DNA of 64,000 nucleotides from Lytechinus variegatus. Lineage: Eukaryota; Echinodermata; Echinoidea; Temnopleuroida; Toxopneustidae. Each line of letters starts with the position of its first letter. Within the stretch, counting starts at the first letter, position 1. Under the pieces are notes generated by a model. The model was not told the DNA's origin. It worked only from the letters and a program-made list of their open reading frames with translations, and made no database searches. The stretch is from the NCBI RefSeq assembly GCF_018143015.1, contig NC_054758.1, forward strand, positions 12,001,001-12,065,000. The letters run 5' to 3'. A program made the translations under genes and the position numbers. Shown in pieces: positions 25,601-36,086 of the stretch.

Positions 25601-27925
25601 ATGAAAAATAATTTTCCTGTACGTTTGATTCTTAACCTTCAGAGTGACGATTATGTGATCCGAGAGGGCGCTGTCCAAGATTCGGAAGGTGTTTACGATT
25701 TATGTCAAGAGTTGGTGAAGTTAGAGAACATTGAGGATATTCGGACTCCATCATTCACCAAAGAAGGTAATATGCAACTCCAACTTTCATGTAGAAATAA
25801 AACTCCTCCCATCCAAAAATTTATACGGATATGTTATGCAGTCACAGTGTGTTTCAAATTACATTAATAAGTTGCATTGCTGCATTAAATCTGGCCCGAG
25901 TATCATAATTAATATTGTTGGAGTTGAAAATAAACGAAATTAAATAAGATACTACATCATATTTTTGCAAACTATGGCAGACTCCATAAAAATTTGTCTC
26001 CCATCTTCAGAATTCATACGTAAAGGGGGAGGAGATAGTCCCTTGTATGGAACAGTCGTCTTGGAACATCAACGTCGCATCGGTGATAATGAGAGCGACG
26101 TCATTCACGATATCGTCGGTTGTATACTGTATACCAAGATGTACCATGCGTTAAAAGGAGATACATATTGGTTACAAGGGTTGTATATCTGTCCAGAACA
26201 TAAGGGTAAGTATATATATATATATTTTTGTGTCTCATCCCATAGAATATATGAAGAGCTCAGTTGCAAAAGGAGTTAGGTCCATTTTCTTTTGTCTCAA
26301 TGTATACATTTTTAGTAGCTCTACACTGCTTAATTTATCCTTAAAATTTAAGAAGTTCCTGCAGCAGAGTCTCGAGAACACCTGTAATCTTACCAGAATG
26401 CGTATTACAGGAAACTGGTATTTGGTGTATGGAATCTTACAAATTTCGTTATATAAAACACCCTTTTCCCCTTTTTAAACAGACCTGGGCCCCGTCGCAA
26501 TCAAACGCAACTCTAAAATCACGCGCAACTTAATTTTCAGCCAATCAACAGCGCGCATTTGGGACTTGCGATTGATTTTTTGACTTGCATTTAAACGCAA
26601 CTCTTTCTGCAACGGGTCCCTGTTCTGTTAAATTGCAGAAAAAATTCCTGTTTTATGAATTTACCGAATGATTTTGTTATTGCTTTCAGCAAAATCTTTT
26701 TTTATTTTTTTCTGTAAAATCACGTTTTTTAACAGTGTATAAGATGATATCAAAGAAAAATTGAAATTCCCATTAAAAAGTGGGCAAAAATGGCCCTCAA
26801 AATCACTATTTTTCAAAAGGGGTTAGGTCCATTTCAGTTTTGTTGCAAAAGGGGTTGGGCCCACAAAAAAATTTTCTTTGAAAAGAATATTTAAAAAAAA
26901 TATGAAGATAGTTAGATTTCTTTTATACCCAATTTTATGTTCACATGGTAGGGTATCATAACATTTATACGAATATTGCAATATGGGAGAATTAAAAAAA
27001 ATGATTTTCTTAGAGTGGACCTAACCCCTTTTACAACCAAACTCTTCTGAAGAGTTCATTTGTAAAAAGGGATTAGGTCTATTTTTCATAAATTTGATTG
27101 TTTTCTGTCTCAAAACCTACAGATCCTTAGTCGTTTTGATAATACCAAAGACAATTTGAAATTTACATTAAAACGTGAATAAAAGCGGGAAAGAAAAATC
27201 ACTTTTTCATTCAAAAGAGATTGGATTCGTTTTAGTTTGCTTGCAAAAGTGGTTAGGTCCACAATGATGATTTTTTTAATAAAATATTTAGAAATTAATT
27301 GAAGACAGGTAGATTTCTTTTATACCCAATTTTATGTTCACATGATAGGGTAGTACATCATGACAATTCAGTTTCTCATAAGAATATTGCAACACGTGAG
27401 AATAAAAAAAACATGCTTTTTCTCGGAATGGTCCAAAGTGGACCTAACCCCTTTTGCAACCAAACTCTTAATATAAGACCTACGTTGTGTTGTTATCCCG
27501 ATGTCGACTAGCTCTAACAATTTCAAATGGCTCTATCTAATGTTTCACATGGCCACTATAGTAAAGAAGATGTCCGGGTGGGGGGGGGGGGGGTCAATCA
27601 GTATTGGAGAAGAAGCAGAATACGAATCTTAGTGGGATGTGATTCAACACTATTTAGTCTTTCAAAATCTATGTTTATTTAGACAAGAAATTTGGAAAAA
27701 GGAAAAACTTATCGTAAAAAAACTGAGCATATTACGTTTTCAAAGAAAAATGAAAAGTCTGACAAGCAACACACCCAAAATGGAAATCGATGATCCAAGA
27801 GTTTGAATCTCGGTCCTTTTCTTTTATGGCCATTTATTATAATCAATATATTTTCAGATTTTAGTTTTGTGTTTTGCCAACGTTCGGGTGGAGAATTAGT
27901 TCTCAAAATTTGCAGCAAAATGTTA

Positions 27926-27983
<58 letters not shown>

Positions 27984-29245
27984 GCCACTACTACTACTAC
28001 TACTACTACTACTGCCACTACTACTACTACTACTACCACTACAATTCTTAATCACCCGAGTTATCTAACGCTGCTCTATCTCACTGCGTCTCTGACATTG
28101 CGAACTATTTTTTTTTTTTGGGGGGGGGGTGGTGGGGTTGTAATCTCGAGTAGACGAAAAAATAACATCGCTACGATTTGCAGTACATGTAGGAAAGGGT
28201 TATTTACTATAAACGATTTTAAGGAGCATTTTATTCTTCATAAATTATTTTTAAACAGGAAAAGGCCTGGGGAAACCACTGGTTCGTGCATCACTAGAGG
28301 TAAATAGTAGGGCTATTTACCCGAGGTAAATAGTAGGGCTATTTACCCCGAGGTAAATAGTAGGGCTATTTACCCCCCCCCCCCTCTCTCTCTATCTTGC
28401 CCAGCCTCGGGCTATAGGTGCGTGTGTGGATAAGATGTGTGTGTGTATGCCAAGGTGTGAGTTAATGCCCTACTTCTGGGGACATTTTCTTATATGTCAC
28501 CCATCGAACGGGGACGTTCCAGGACCATTTTAAACATAGAAATAAATTCCTCACCTCGTTTCGAACCGTTTCGTATTGTGAAATCATGATTTGTTATAAA
28601 AAAAAGGTCAGTTGAACACTGGTTGCGTGTGTAGTGGGGTAAGATACGTCCAGGGTTTGGGATCTCTACTCAATTTAATATTGTCCGACAATGAATCCGG
28701 TCAGTGGAATAAATTCGACATTTTGAGTGTATAAGATCGCACACAAAATCATGTCCTCACTTTGGTGATAAATGAGATCCCCGATTGATACAAATAACAA
28801 GTATGTAGGTGTGTGTGTTTTTTCTGCCCGTTTTATATTGCTGAATGCAATTTACATGTACATTGTCGAAGTTAGAAGATATAAACATGTGTGGAAATGA
28901 GGAACTGACAACTGGTTGTTTAGTTTTTTTTTTTCTTTTACTTACATAACAATAAAAGAAATTTGAAGTATAACAAAAAAGTTCTTGTAGTGAAGAAATG
29001 GCATGCCAAGTTTTTAATATGAAGGAGAGTGAATTAAATAAAACCAATCCCCAATTCTTATCACCCTCTTCCATGTTTTCGTCTATTATTTTTTACAGGT
29101 TTGCAAGAAACGCCATGGAGACGGATTCATATTTATTATTCTCAGAAATAACCACATATCGCAATCACTCTTTAAATCACTCCAAGGTGTTAATATGACA
29201 AAATCTAAACACAACATGCAATCATACCTACTCCTTTACATGTAA
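19653..29245 (+). CDS. gene A: two-domain SSAT-like GNAT acetyltransferase, eight coding exons
   Basis: Exons: 19653-19770, 21427-21600, 23777-23817, 24295-24468, 25643-25766, 26011-26205, 28259-28299, 29099-29245. All have GT/AG borders and matching phases, giving 337 residues. Residues 1-169 are GNAT domain 1 and 170-337 are domain 2. Each matches the plan of spermidine/spermine N1-acetyltransferase (SSAT, about 170 residues): a start such as YVIREGAVQDSEGVYDL, a core such as [13 protein letters not shown], a CoA loop (HKGKGLGKPLVRA in domain 2) and a C-terminal FK..QG segment. The family moves acetyl from acetyl-CoA to small amines in the cytosol; the real substrate is unknown. Domain 1 has SYRDLGLQQML at the CoA loop, so the last Gly is Gln. 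In both domains the Tyr used by SSAT as general acid aligns with Phe. ATG 19653 was chosen because MGRHSC is matched by MGRYSC in gene B. Confidence 0.88.
20177..21260. mobile_element. hAT-like non-autonomous element, about 1.1 kb, with internal repeats
   Basis: Ends CAGGCGCGGATCCAGG and CTGGATCCGCCCCTG are inverted. ATAAC occurs on both outer flanks (20172-20176, 21261-21265), an imperfect target duplication. Inside, a unit of roughly 110-130 bp centred on agctcgcgcttcgcgctcgcatt recurs about seven times. It lies in intron 1 of gene A. Same end family as 31355-31534 and 41528-41687. Confidence 0.72.
22137..22330. mobile_element. MITE of the GTTTAAAC type
   Basis: Ends cactgtaaaaacgctgttta and aagtgtttacagtg are inverted. 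Inner blocks gcacgttgctcaatctcaac and agcaacgtgcttgagatt also face each other. Several gtttaaac words lie inside. Gene A intron 2. A relative is at 44706-44900. Confidence 0.75.
22543..22773. mobile_element. MITE of the GGTGTTA type, copy in gene A intron 2
   Basis: Ends actgtaaaaactgtggtgtt and accacagtttttgctgtg are inverted. The body is a chain of facing ggtgtta/taacacc words including agaggaccacaccctgaggt. Close relatives are at 43711-43953 and 54953-55270. Confidence 0.8.
23019..23524. mobile_element. C/G-ended MITE with TGGCTA target duplication
   Basis: Begins ccccggggggg and ends ccccccccgggg. The next blocks, gggggtgtgccgcgg and ccgcggcacatacccac, are inverted. TGGCTA flanks both sides (23013-23018, 23525-23530). 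Inside, a unit with ccttggagcgg or ccttggaacgg recurs at least five times. Gene A intron 2. Confidence 0.72.
25117..25598. mobile_element. MITE of the CACAGTGTG type with a 38-bp perfect palindrome
   Basis: Left end ccctacgggaaggaacacag, right end gttctttccagcagg in inverted form. The inner part is a chain of cacagtgtg/tattcacag words. Bases 25377-25414 are a perfect palindrome centred on ccatgg. It ends about 45 bp before gene A exon 5. A relative is at 52846-53128. Confidence 0.65.
26252..27469. mobile_element. element with inverted aaaggggttaggtcc ends and an internal direct repeat
   Basis: Left end gaagagctcagttgcaaaag, right end cttttgcaaccaaactctt, inverted. Two direct copies of a block of about 250 bp (near 26810-27050 and 27190-27460), both with agatttcttttatacccaat, lie inside. 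A smaller MITE is nested at 26487-26621. Gene A intron 6. Confidence 0.65.
26487..26621. mobile_element. nested MITE, about 135 bp
   Basis: Left gggccccgtcgcaatcaaac, right gcaactctttctgcaacggg in inverted form; the centre contains ccaatcaacagcgcgc. It sits inside the larger inverted-end element. Confidence 0.65.
27928..28042. repeat. (CTA)n microsatellite
   Basis: About 35 ctact units with two gccacta interruptions. The long Tyr or Leu open frames over it are products of the repeat, not proteins. Confidence 0.92.
28297..28375. repeat. threefold repeat of a splice-donor hairpin unit
   Basis: The unit gaggtaaatagtagggctat plus ttacccc (26-27 bp) is repeated three times, starting with the donor of gene A exon 7. 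GAG|GTAAAT therefore occurs with GT at 28300, 28326 and 28353. Each unit also folds back on itself (gtaaatag with ctatttac). A C-run and (CT)n follow. Confidence 0.85.
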
Positions 29246-29520
29246 ATTTGTACAACATGAAAACAGATGTACATTAAATTATAGGTAAAAGTGTGAATAG
29301 ATCCAATTTTCATCTGGGGCCGGTCGTACAAAGAGTTAAGAATGACCCAATCCACTAACCTATGGAAAGCATCCAACGTCATGACATAAGACTATGGAAA
29401 GCGTCCAACGCCATAATACAAACTTATGGAAAGCGTTCAGCGTCATAATAAAATGTATGGAAAGCGTGGAAGGTCATAATACTAATCTAGGTAATAAGAG
29501 AAAGTTGCTAATGGCTCTTA
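29246..29520 (+). repeat. gene A 3' flank with four 35-bp tandem repeats
   Basis: After the gene A stop, 29361-29485 carries about four copies of tatggaaagcgtccaacgtc plus ataata at a period near 36 bp. A MITE end (ggggccggtcgtacaaagag) stands at 29320. I see no clear poly(A) signal directly after the stop. Confidence 0.7.
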
Positions 29521-29599
29521 AGGGGGTATAGGTAGTTAGTTAAATGGTCTGAAAGTATACCAAATTCATTAAACCAATTTAGTCTACTTTTCTAGACTA

Positions 29600-29815
29600 A
29601 CTAAAATTAGACCATGTGGGGTGAGACAAGATGGATAGTAGGCAAATTGGGTGTGGACCAAGTGGTAATTAATTCAATTGAATTTACCAAATGGCTAGTA
29701 TGCTATCTAGGATTAGTCCATATGGGATGAGACCAAATGGAAAGTAGACAAATTGGGTGTAGCCCAAGTGGCAACTTTTTCAATTGAATTTACCAAATGG
29801 CTAGTGGACAAACTA
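29600..29815. repeat. two direct copies of a roughly 108-bp unit
   Basis: attaga(t)ccat.tggg.tgagac followed by caaattgggtgt and ttcaattgaatttaccaaat appears twice with about 85% identity by eye. Confidence 0.65.
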
Positions 29816-30280
29816 TTATGATAATAATAATATAGGTTTTCCCGTCCAATTTCATCAGGGTTGCATTTAAATTAATGAAAGGACTTTCAAATTCGAAATA
29901 TTTTGTCAACCCTCTGCACACATGGTTCATTTTCATTTATTCATCATTTAATTCCGTTCTATGTCATTCCTTTGAATTTGGTAGAAATTCAATTTAGGGA
30001 GAAATTCGTTCAAATTAATGGCCAAAAGTTTGTTTGTTTGTTTGTTTGCATTTATTTCTGCGTTCAAAAACACAATACAAAATTATTTATAATTACAAAA
30101 TACAAAATAATTCATAATATAAACAATGTGGTCATATTACATAATAAATACAAATAAGGATGTGAGTATAAATTAATCTATTATAAAATGTAAACAAAAT
30201 AATGTAATAAATGAACGCAGGAGACCGCCATCGTGAGCGGTTAGGCTTGAATTGATGGCGGCCTCATAAAAGATTCGTGA

Positions 30281-31129
30281 CTAAGATTGATATTTACTGA
30301 CCAAGTGGGTGCATTGCAAGTGCAGGTGCTGGTGCTGTGTATAGCAGTTGAGTAAAATCAGAATATTAAATAGCGAATGTGAATATTTGAGTGAATGTTT
30401 TAATTTGGAGGGTGGGGTTGATAAGATTGAATGATAGTTTTCTTTAGAGTGGCTTTTAATGAGTATATGGTTGAACACGTTTTAATATTGTTTGGAAGAC
30501 CATTCCAAATGTCAGGACCATGGTGTCGTATTGATTTAGAGGCAATGGGGTTAGAGAGATGAAAGTTTCCGGATATGCGCGTTGGGTAAGTATGGACAGA
30601 ACTATTAAGTTTGAACATGTTATCAAACGACGAAGGGAGCAGATTGTTAATATATTAAAACATAATTATAGTTATTTGAATAGTATATAAGACGGCAATT
30701 TTTAATGTTTTCAGTTTAAAAAATAAAGGATCAGTTGTCATTTAATTTCGCAACGACGAACTGATCGTTTAATTTCACCCAAAATACCATTTTCAATTTC
30801 ATTAATCGGCATTCCAAATGTCAGGACCATGGTGTCGTATTGATTTAGAGGCAATTAACAGTCTGGGGTTAGAGAGATGAAAGTTTCCGGATATGCGCGT
30901 TGGGTAAGTATTGACAGAACTATTAAATTTGAACATGTTATCAAAGGACGAAGGGAGCAGATTGTTAATATATTTAAACATAATTATAGTTATTTGAATA
31001 GTATATAAGTCGGCAATTTTTAATGTTTTCAGTTTAAAAAATACAGGATCAGTTGTCATTTAATTTCGCAACGACGAACTGATCGTTTAATTTCACCCAA
31101 AATACCATTTTCAATTTCATTAATCGGCA
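30281..31129 (-). mobile_element. LINE fragment, RT C-terminal region, partly duplicated
   Basis: The - strand frames read IMFKYINNLLPSSFDNMF, YPTRISGNFHLSNP and IRHHGPDIWN, as in the RT tail of CR1/RTE-like LINEs. 30502-30810 is repeated directly as 30811-31129, almost identical apart from an 11-bp insertion near 30856. The 3' part runs to about 30281. Confidence 0.7.
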
Positions 31130-31354
31130 CACATATTTGCACTTTAAACGTCTAAATTCAGATAACATGTTTCTGTGTTCATTTTTCTTTTCTAACGTTA
31201 TACAATTTTTTTCTCCAAACTTTACCTTATCTTTTTTTCTGATCTTTCAGTTAGAATAATTGTATTCCATTATGTTTGATAAAGACGCAATTCATGCAAC
31301 ACTTATAGGATATTGTTGTGAACGGTTATTCTTTTAGTGATTAATGAGTGGGTG

Positions 31355-31534
31355 CAGGGGCGGATCAAGGATTTCCAAAAAAAGAGGGGCATTTTCCCTA
31401 GGAATTTGACAAGCAAAACAGAAGGTTTTTAACCAAAGAATAAGGGACGGTCCACGATTTTTTTTAATTGCGGCTCTCAAGGGGGGGGGGGGCACGGACA
31501 CGAGCCGGGTGTGCCCCCCCTGGATCCGCCAGTG
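31355..31534. mobile_element. hAT-like MITE, 180 bp, perfect 8-bp target duplication
   Basis: Ends CAGGGGCGGATCAAGG and CCTGGATCCGCCAGTG are inverted. The 8-bp AGTGGGTG stands at 31347-31354 and again at 31535-31542, which is the hAT hallmark. Confidence 0.85.
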
Positions 31535-31885
31535 AGTGGGTGGATGACCTATGCCAATGGTAGGTATTTTTTTTCATCATCTTGTTCTTTTTTTTAATTT
31601 CATATTATTGTAAATTATATCGTTGTGGGGAAGGGATGGTATTGACCACGATCTATAGTTATGAAAGTGGAAATACGAGTTGTTGTTCCGATGATGGTTT
31701 TTCAGATGGATGATACATTTCAGTATAATGGTAAACATCCAATTAAGAAGTAAAACTCATTTCCATAATCATTCAAATGAAGTAAAAAAAAAAGAAAGAA
31801 ATAAAACAACGAAAAACCCTGTGCATATCATATAAGTGATCGCATATTAATGATTTTGAATTCCTAAACCTTAGCAAGGAGGGTA

Positions 31886-32746
31886 GGGGAAGGCGGGGTA
31901 AGTTGTGACAGTTTTTGCTTTTTGCATGTTAGAATTGATATGATTAATAATCTTGTGGAAATAAGTACCTTGCCTTGAAATTTAATTCTTCTGAAATATT
32001 TTCCACCTATCTACAATTTTCTATCCCCACACTGAAAGTCATCGTGACATTTGAAAAAAACGATGTCAAATGGCTCAACTTGCCCCATATATGGGGTAAG
32101 TTTGAGCCACCTTCTGGGGTAAGTTGAGCCACAAAAACTATGTACAAAATGTATGGGGGAGAACCAGCATGTCAATATTTTGTTTAAAGTCTTTTCACTT
32201 GCTAATTCTCTATAAATACTAACATCCTGTAAAAGGAAAAGAGCAGTCATCTAAATTTGCTCCTTTCAGCCTGCATTTCAATCGATTTTTATGGTTTGTT
32301 TGTTTTTTAAGATACATTACCATAGGAATTACCATGGCTCAACTTGCCCCATGCTGTTTGGCTCAACTTACCCCAGTCCGAACTTAGTGCGATAATTTTG
32401 TATCCACACATTTATTATGCATCCATCATATAAAAGACTATGACAAGAATGAAGATGCATACCTGGACTAATAATGTTGTTATCATGTCTTTATTATATT
32501 TAAAGACGTGTGTGTTTATAAAGCACTTATCTATTTCACACTCTTTTTTACTTTTTTGGCTGAAATTCATATTTTTTCCCTCTAAAAAACTACTTTTTGT
32601 TTCAAAGTTGGAAACAATGTGGTGGGGTTAGGGGTTATGCTATGGGTCATCAATACATGACACCACCACAATGTCTGACTCATTCATTAGTGGCCTGGGG
32701 CTGGTGGCTCAACTTGCCCCTATGCTCAACTTACCCCGCCTTCCCC
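31886..32746. mobile_element. TA-flanked element with ggggaaggcggggtaagttg ends
   Basis: Bases 31886-31905 and the end at 32746 are exact inverted copies of 20 bp, flanked by TA on each side as in Tc1/mariner insertions. Several gctcaacttgcccc words repeat inside. There is no transposase frame, so it is non-autonomous. Confidence 0.78.
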
Positions 32747-33070
32747 TACCGTTGCGAATTTGAAAACACCTCTTCGGCTATTTGAATTTGATCGATCTTT
32801 ATACTTGTTTAAATGAAATAACCATGAAATCGCGTGCCAATATGATTAAATTAAATAAAGTATTTGGGTATTTAAATGCTGATCTCATAGGTCATTCGAA
32901 TTAGTTGCAAATTGAACTATTACATCATTGAATCGGTTGAAATTTTGACGAAATTGGACGGGAAAACCTATATTATAGGGTATTTATATTGCGCACATAT
33001 CAACCTTGTTAGGTGCTCTAGGCAAATTGGTAAATTCAATTGAATTAATTGCCACTCGGGCTACACCCAA

Positions 33071-33540
33071 ACATTAGAACAAACAGGAAGAAGATTGTAG
33101 AGACCAATAAACAGAAATTCACCAAAAGAATTTAAGAAATGCTCAAATATATAAACATGTACATGTTATATCCATGAAATATGTAAATTTAACTGAAGAT
33201 ACTGTACTGAAATTACAGGCATCAAATTTTTAAATGCTGTTGATCCGTTCTATTCCCTCAATATTTTATTGTCTGTTTCGTATATTTATTCACTTTGTTG
33301 TAACTTCAAACTCCACACTCCACGCTGTGTTGATGATCAAGCTTACTATTTGTCTTCCGGGGGGTTAATTACCACCTCATAATTTCGTTCTTTAGTTATA
33401 GCCTCTTGTCATGTTGCATGCAATTCGCAATCGGTAATTTGTTGAATTGTCAATATTGTAATTTTTTGTTATTATGTAACGATTATGTTCCTGTATTTTT
33501 TGTAAATTAATTGTTTATGCATTGCTTATAACGTTCCCTC
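33071..33540 (+). other. AT-rich intergenic DNA
   Basis: No ORF, RNA or bounded repeat recognised. Confidence 0.4.
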
Positions 33541-33555
33541 TTTTTTCTTTCCAAG

Positions 33556-33947
33556 TTTTGAACATATTATACAGTATTGTGTTGATTATTGAAATTAAAG
33601 ATAAAAGAAAACTAAATGAAATCGAAATGATTAAAAATGAGGAAGGCTGTGTAGTGTCCAATGGCGATATCTCACAAGCGAAAGAAAAAAAAACTGGTCA
33701 GGTGAACCGATCAATCATCGAGTCAACCAAGCAGTCTTTAATCAATCAACACGATAAACATGGCAAAACTTACACACACACACCCACACGCGCACGCACA
33801 CACACACACACACACACCAACCCACGCACACATACCCTACCCCCACCCACACACCCTCCCTCACACACATCCAAATACACTCATACAAATCGTCGTGCGC
33901 TCCCCTATCTTTTACTTTATTCCTTGAAAAACCCTGCAATATTGTGA
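33556..33947 (+). other. weak candidate terminal exon or chance ORF with (CA)n
   Basis: After a ctttccaag acceptor-like site the frame reads NILYSIVLIIEIKDKRK then a Lys/Glu-rich stretch, and runs into a (CA)n repeat at 33770-33830 before TGA at 33945. The hydrophobic-then-basic start could be the end of a membrane protein, but no partner exon was found upstream. I list it only as a candidate. Confidence 0.15.
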
Positions 33948-34659
33948 TGATCATGGTCCTGAAACGGTTCGGGAGCCATACTGTTTACCGTCTAAAAAGT
34001 TAAGTACATGTATGTACTTTGCAGAAGCAATCTGGACAAAGTCCGTTTTGAACATACATGTAAATCGTAAAACGTGTGTCATGGTAATCAGGGTATTGTT
34101 AAGAAAAGCTATGATGTCTATGTCTCCGTCGGGAACTTATGCACAGTATACTCACAGGCAGATTTTGGAAGGAAGGAGAAAAGTTTTAAAGTATTTAACT
34201 GCAACAGGTAAAGGGAATTATTTTGGGGGAGCCTTTAAAAGTTATTAGTTATTAGAAAATAAATCGCGCTAATATCCTATGTGAAATAAATCTGAATTTT
34301 GTACTAGAAATAACCAGGACACTAGGCTATGTATGCTAATTGATCATTTCCTCGAATAACGTACCTTCTGCTATGCCTTGATGTGCCTTTCCTACAGTAC
34401 TAGGTGAGTACAAAACTACATCTAAGCCGTTCTTACTTTGTTTAAAAGATCATTTATGACGAGCAAAATTGTCCATCTTTATTTTGAAAGAATTATTTAT
34501 GTCAAACTATGTGGTATCTTTTGGTTAAGCATTTCTGCACGAATGGATGAATAGAAGACAATGTAAGAGAGTGTCAAACTGCGCTTATGCCTCATAACGT
34601 TCCTTCGGAATTTAAGAGTCAAACGTGTCAAACCTCCTAACAAAAATGTCCTTCTATTA

Positions 34660-35275
34660 AACGGATGGTCCAGGCTGGAAATATTTATATCTCAATTAAT
34701 GTAATAAAATTCATAGAGCAAAATGCTGAGAATTTGATCCAAACTGGATAACAAATGACAAATAAGTAATTGAATTTCAAAGATTTTCATTATTCCTGTG
34801 AAACAGTTCTAGGCATGCCTTTATGAATATTGATTAGGTGGGCTGATTATGTTATATCCCCAATTGTTCTTTTATATTTTATTATATGAAATTAGGTTGA
34901 AATAATAATTTTCTACCAAGAATTTAAACAATTGGAATGACAACTGATTAGTGCATTAGCTATTTATTGCCGTAACTTATTTCATCATAATGGCGACACA
35001 TCATATACACATTTATGTAAAAAATGAAACAATTATGCCTTCATGTAATAACATAAGAAAAGGGAAAGTGGGGATGTGACATCATCAGCCCACCCAATGA
35101 ATATTCACGAAGACATGTCTAGAACTGTTTCACCGGAATAATGCAAATCATAAAAATTCACTAACTTATATTTGTCATCCGATTTTGACCAAATTGTCAG
35201 CATTTTGCTCTGTGAATATTGCTCTATCTATTGACATATAAATATATTCAGCCAGGAGCATCCCTGTAAGTTAAT
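34660..35275. mobile_element. fold-back element with roughly 200-bp diverged inverted arms
   Basis: The left arm (about 34668-34862: ataaaattcatagagcaaaa, tgtgaaacagttctaggcat, taggtgggctgattatg) is matched in inverted form by the right arm (about 35078-35272). The centre is AT-rich and non-coding. It lies in the A-B intergenic space. Confidence 0.7.
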
Positions 35276-35473
35276 GAATAATATTGCTTGGAGCTGACAG
35301 TGAATGGATGGGAAAGTTTGCAAAAATGTGAAGAGTGGAAAATGTGGTTTTGGGCACTTTATATCAGCTTGAATAAGATGATTTTAATAGCATCTTAAAG
35401 TACATCCTCCAGTTTTTCAGAAATTCGGGGGGGGGGGGGGCTGTTCCCCACTTGGTGCCACCACTGCTGGTTA

Positions 35474-35946
35474 CACTTCGTAATTCCGAAGGTTCGTAAT
35501 TCCGAAACAGGTAAATTGCCTATACCTCGATGTTCGTTTATCCGAAAACGTAAAAGGGTTCGTTAATCCGAACATTTGTGGCGTTATTCCGAAGGTTCGA
35601 TATCGGAAAACGAAATAAGGTTCGATGTTCCGAAGGTTCGTTAATCGGAAAACGAAATAAGGTTCGTTGTTCCGAAGGTTCGTTAATACGAAAACGAAAT
35701 AAGGTTCGTTGTTCCGAAGGTTCGCTAATCCGAAAACGAAATAAGGTTCGTTAATCATTTAGTTTTCGGACTAACGAATCTTCGGAATTACGAACCTCAT
35801 TTCGTTTTCGGATTAACGAACCTTCGGAATTTCGAACATCATTTCGTTTTCCGACCAACGAACCTTCGGAAATACGAACTGTCGGAATAACGAACCTTCG
35901 GAATATCCGAACCTTCAAAATAACGAAGCTTCGGAATTACGAATGT
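35474..35946. mobile_element. element built of ttcgttaatccgaaaacgaa repeats with inverted halves
   Basis: Left end cttcgtaattccgaaggttc, right end gcttcggaattacgaatg. The left half repeats a 42-43 bp unit (ggttcgttgttccgaagg, ttcgttaatccgaaaacgaa); the right half carries the inverse. It ends about 140 bp before gene B's start codon. Confidence 0.75.
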
Positions 35947-36086
35947 ATGCGCCACTGCTAGGCTTCGGTCTTTTCATTGAAAATGAATGACATAGCATTA
36001 TATATCTTCAACAGTTAAAAATTGATCATTCTGTCGTGACAAGACAAAAAATAGACAAAAGGCTTGGTTCATCACAAGGATTGAAA

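Larger units (their letters stand above)
29751..33070. mobile_element. composite region bounded by inverted repeats of about 110 bp
   Basis: 29751-29860 (aattgggtgtagcccaagtg to ttcccgtccaatttcatcag) recurs in inverted form at 32944-33070. The right copy carries an extra SINE-tail-like stretch (tatttatattgcgcacatat). Enclosed are a LINE fragment, a hAT-like MITE and a TA-flanked element. Confidence 0.55.

Noticed and set aside
27803..28068. Poly-Tyr and poly-Leu proteins
   Set aside because: They come entirely from the (CTA)n microsatellite.
29361..29485. CRISPR-like array
   Set aside because: Four imperfect direct repeats with short, partly repeated spacers in an animal genome; an ordinary tandem repeat.
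33556..33947. Real last exon of a membrane protein
   Set aside because: The acceptor is weak, no upstream partner exon was found and the frame runs into (CA)n; kept only as a low-confidence entry.
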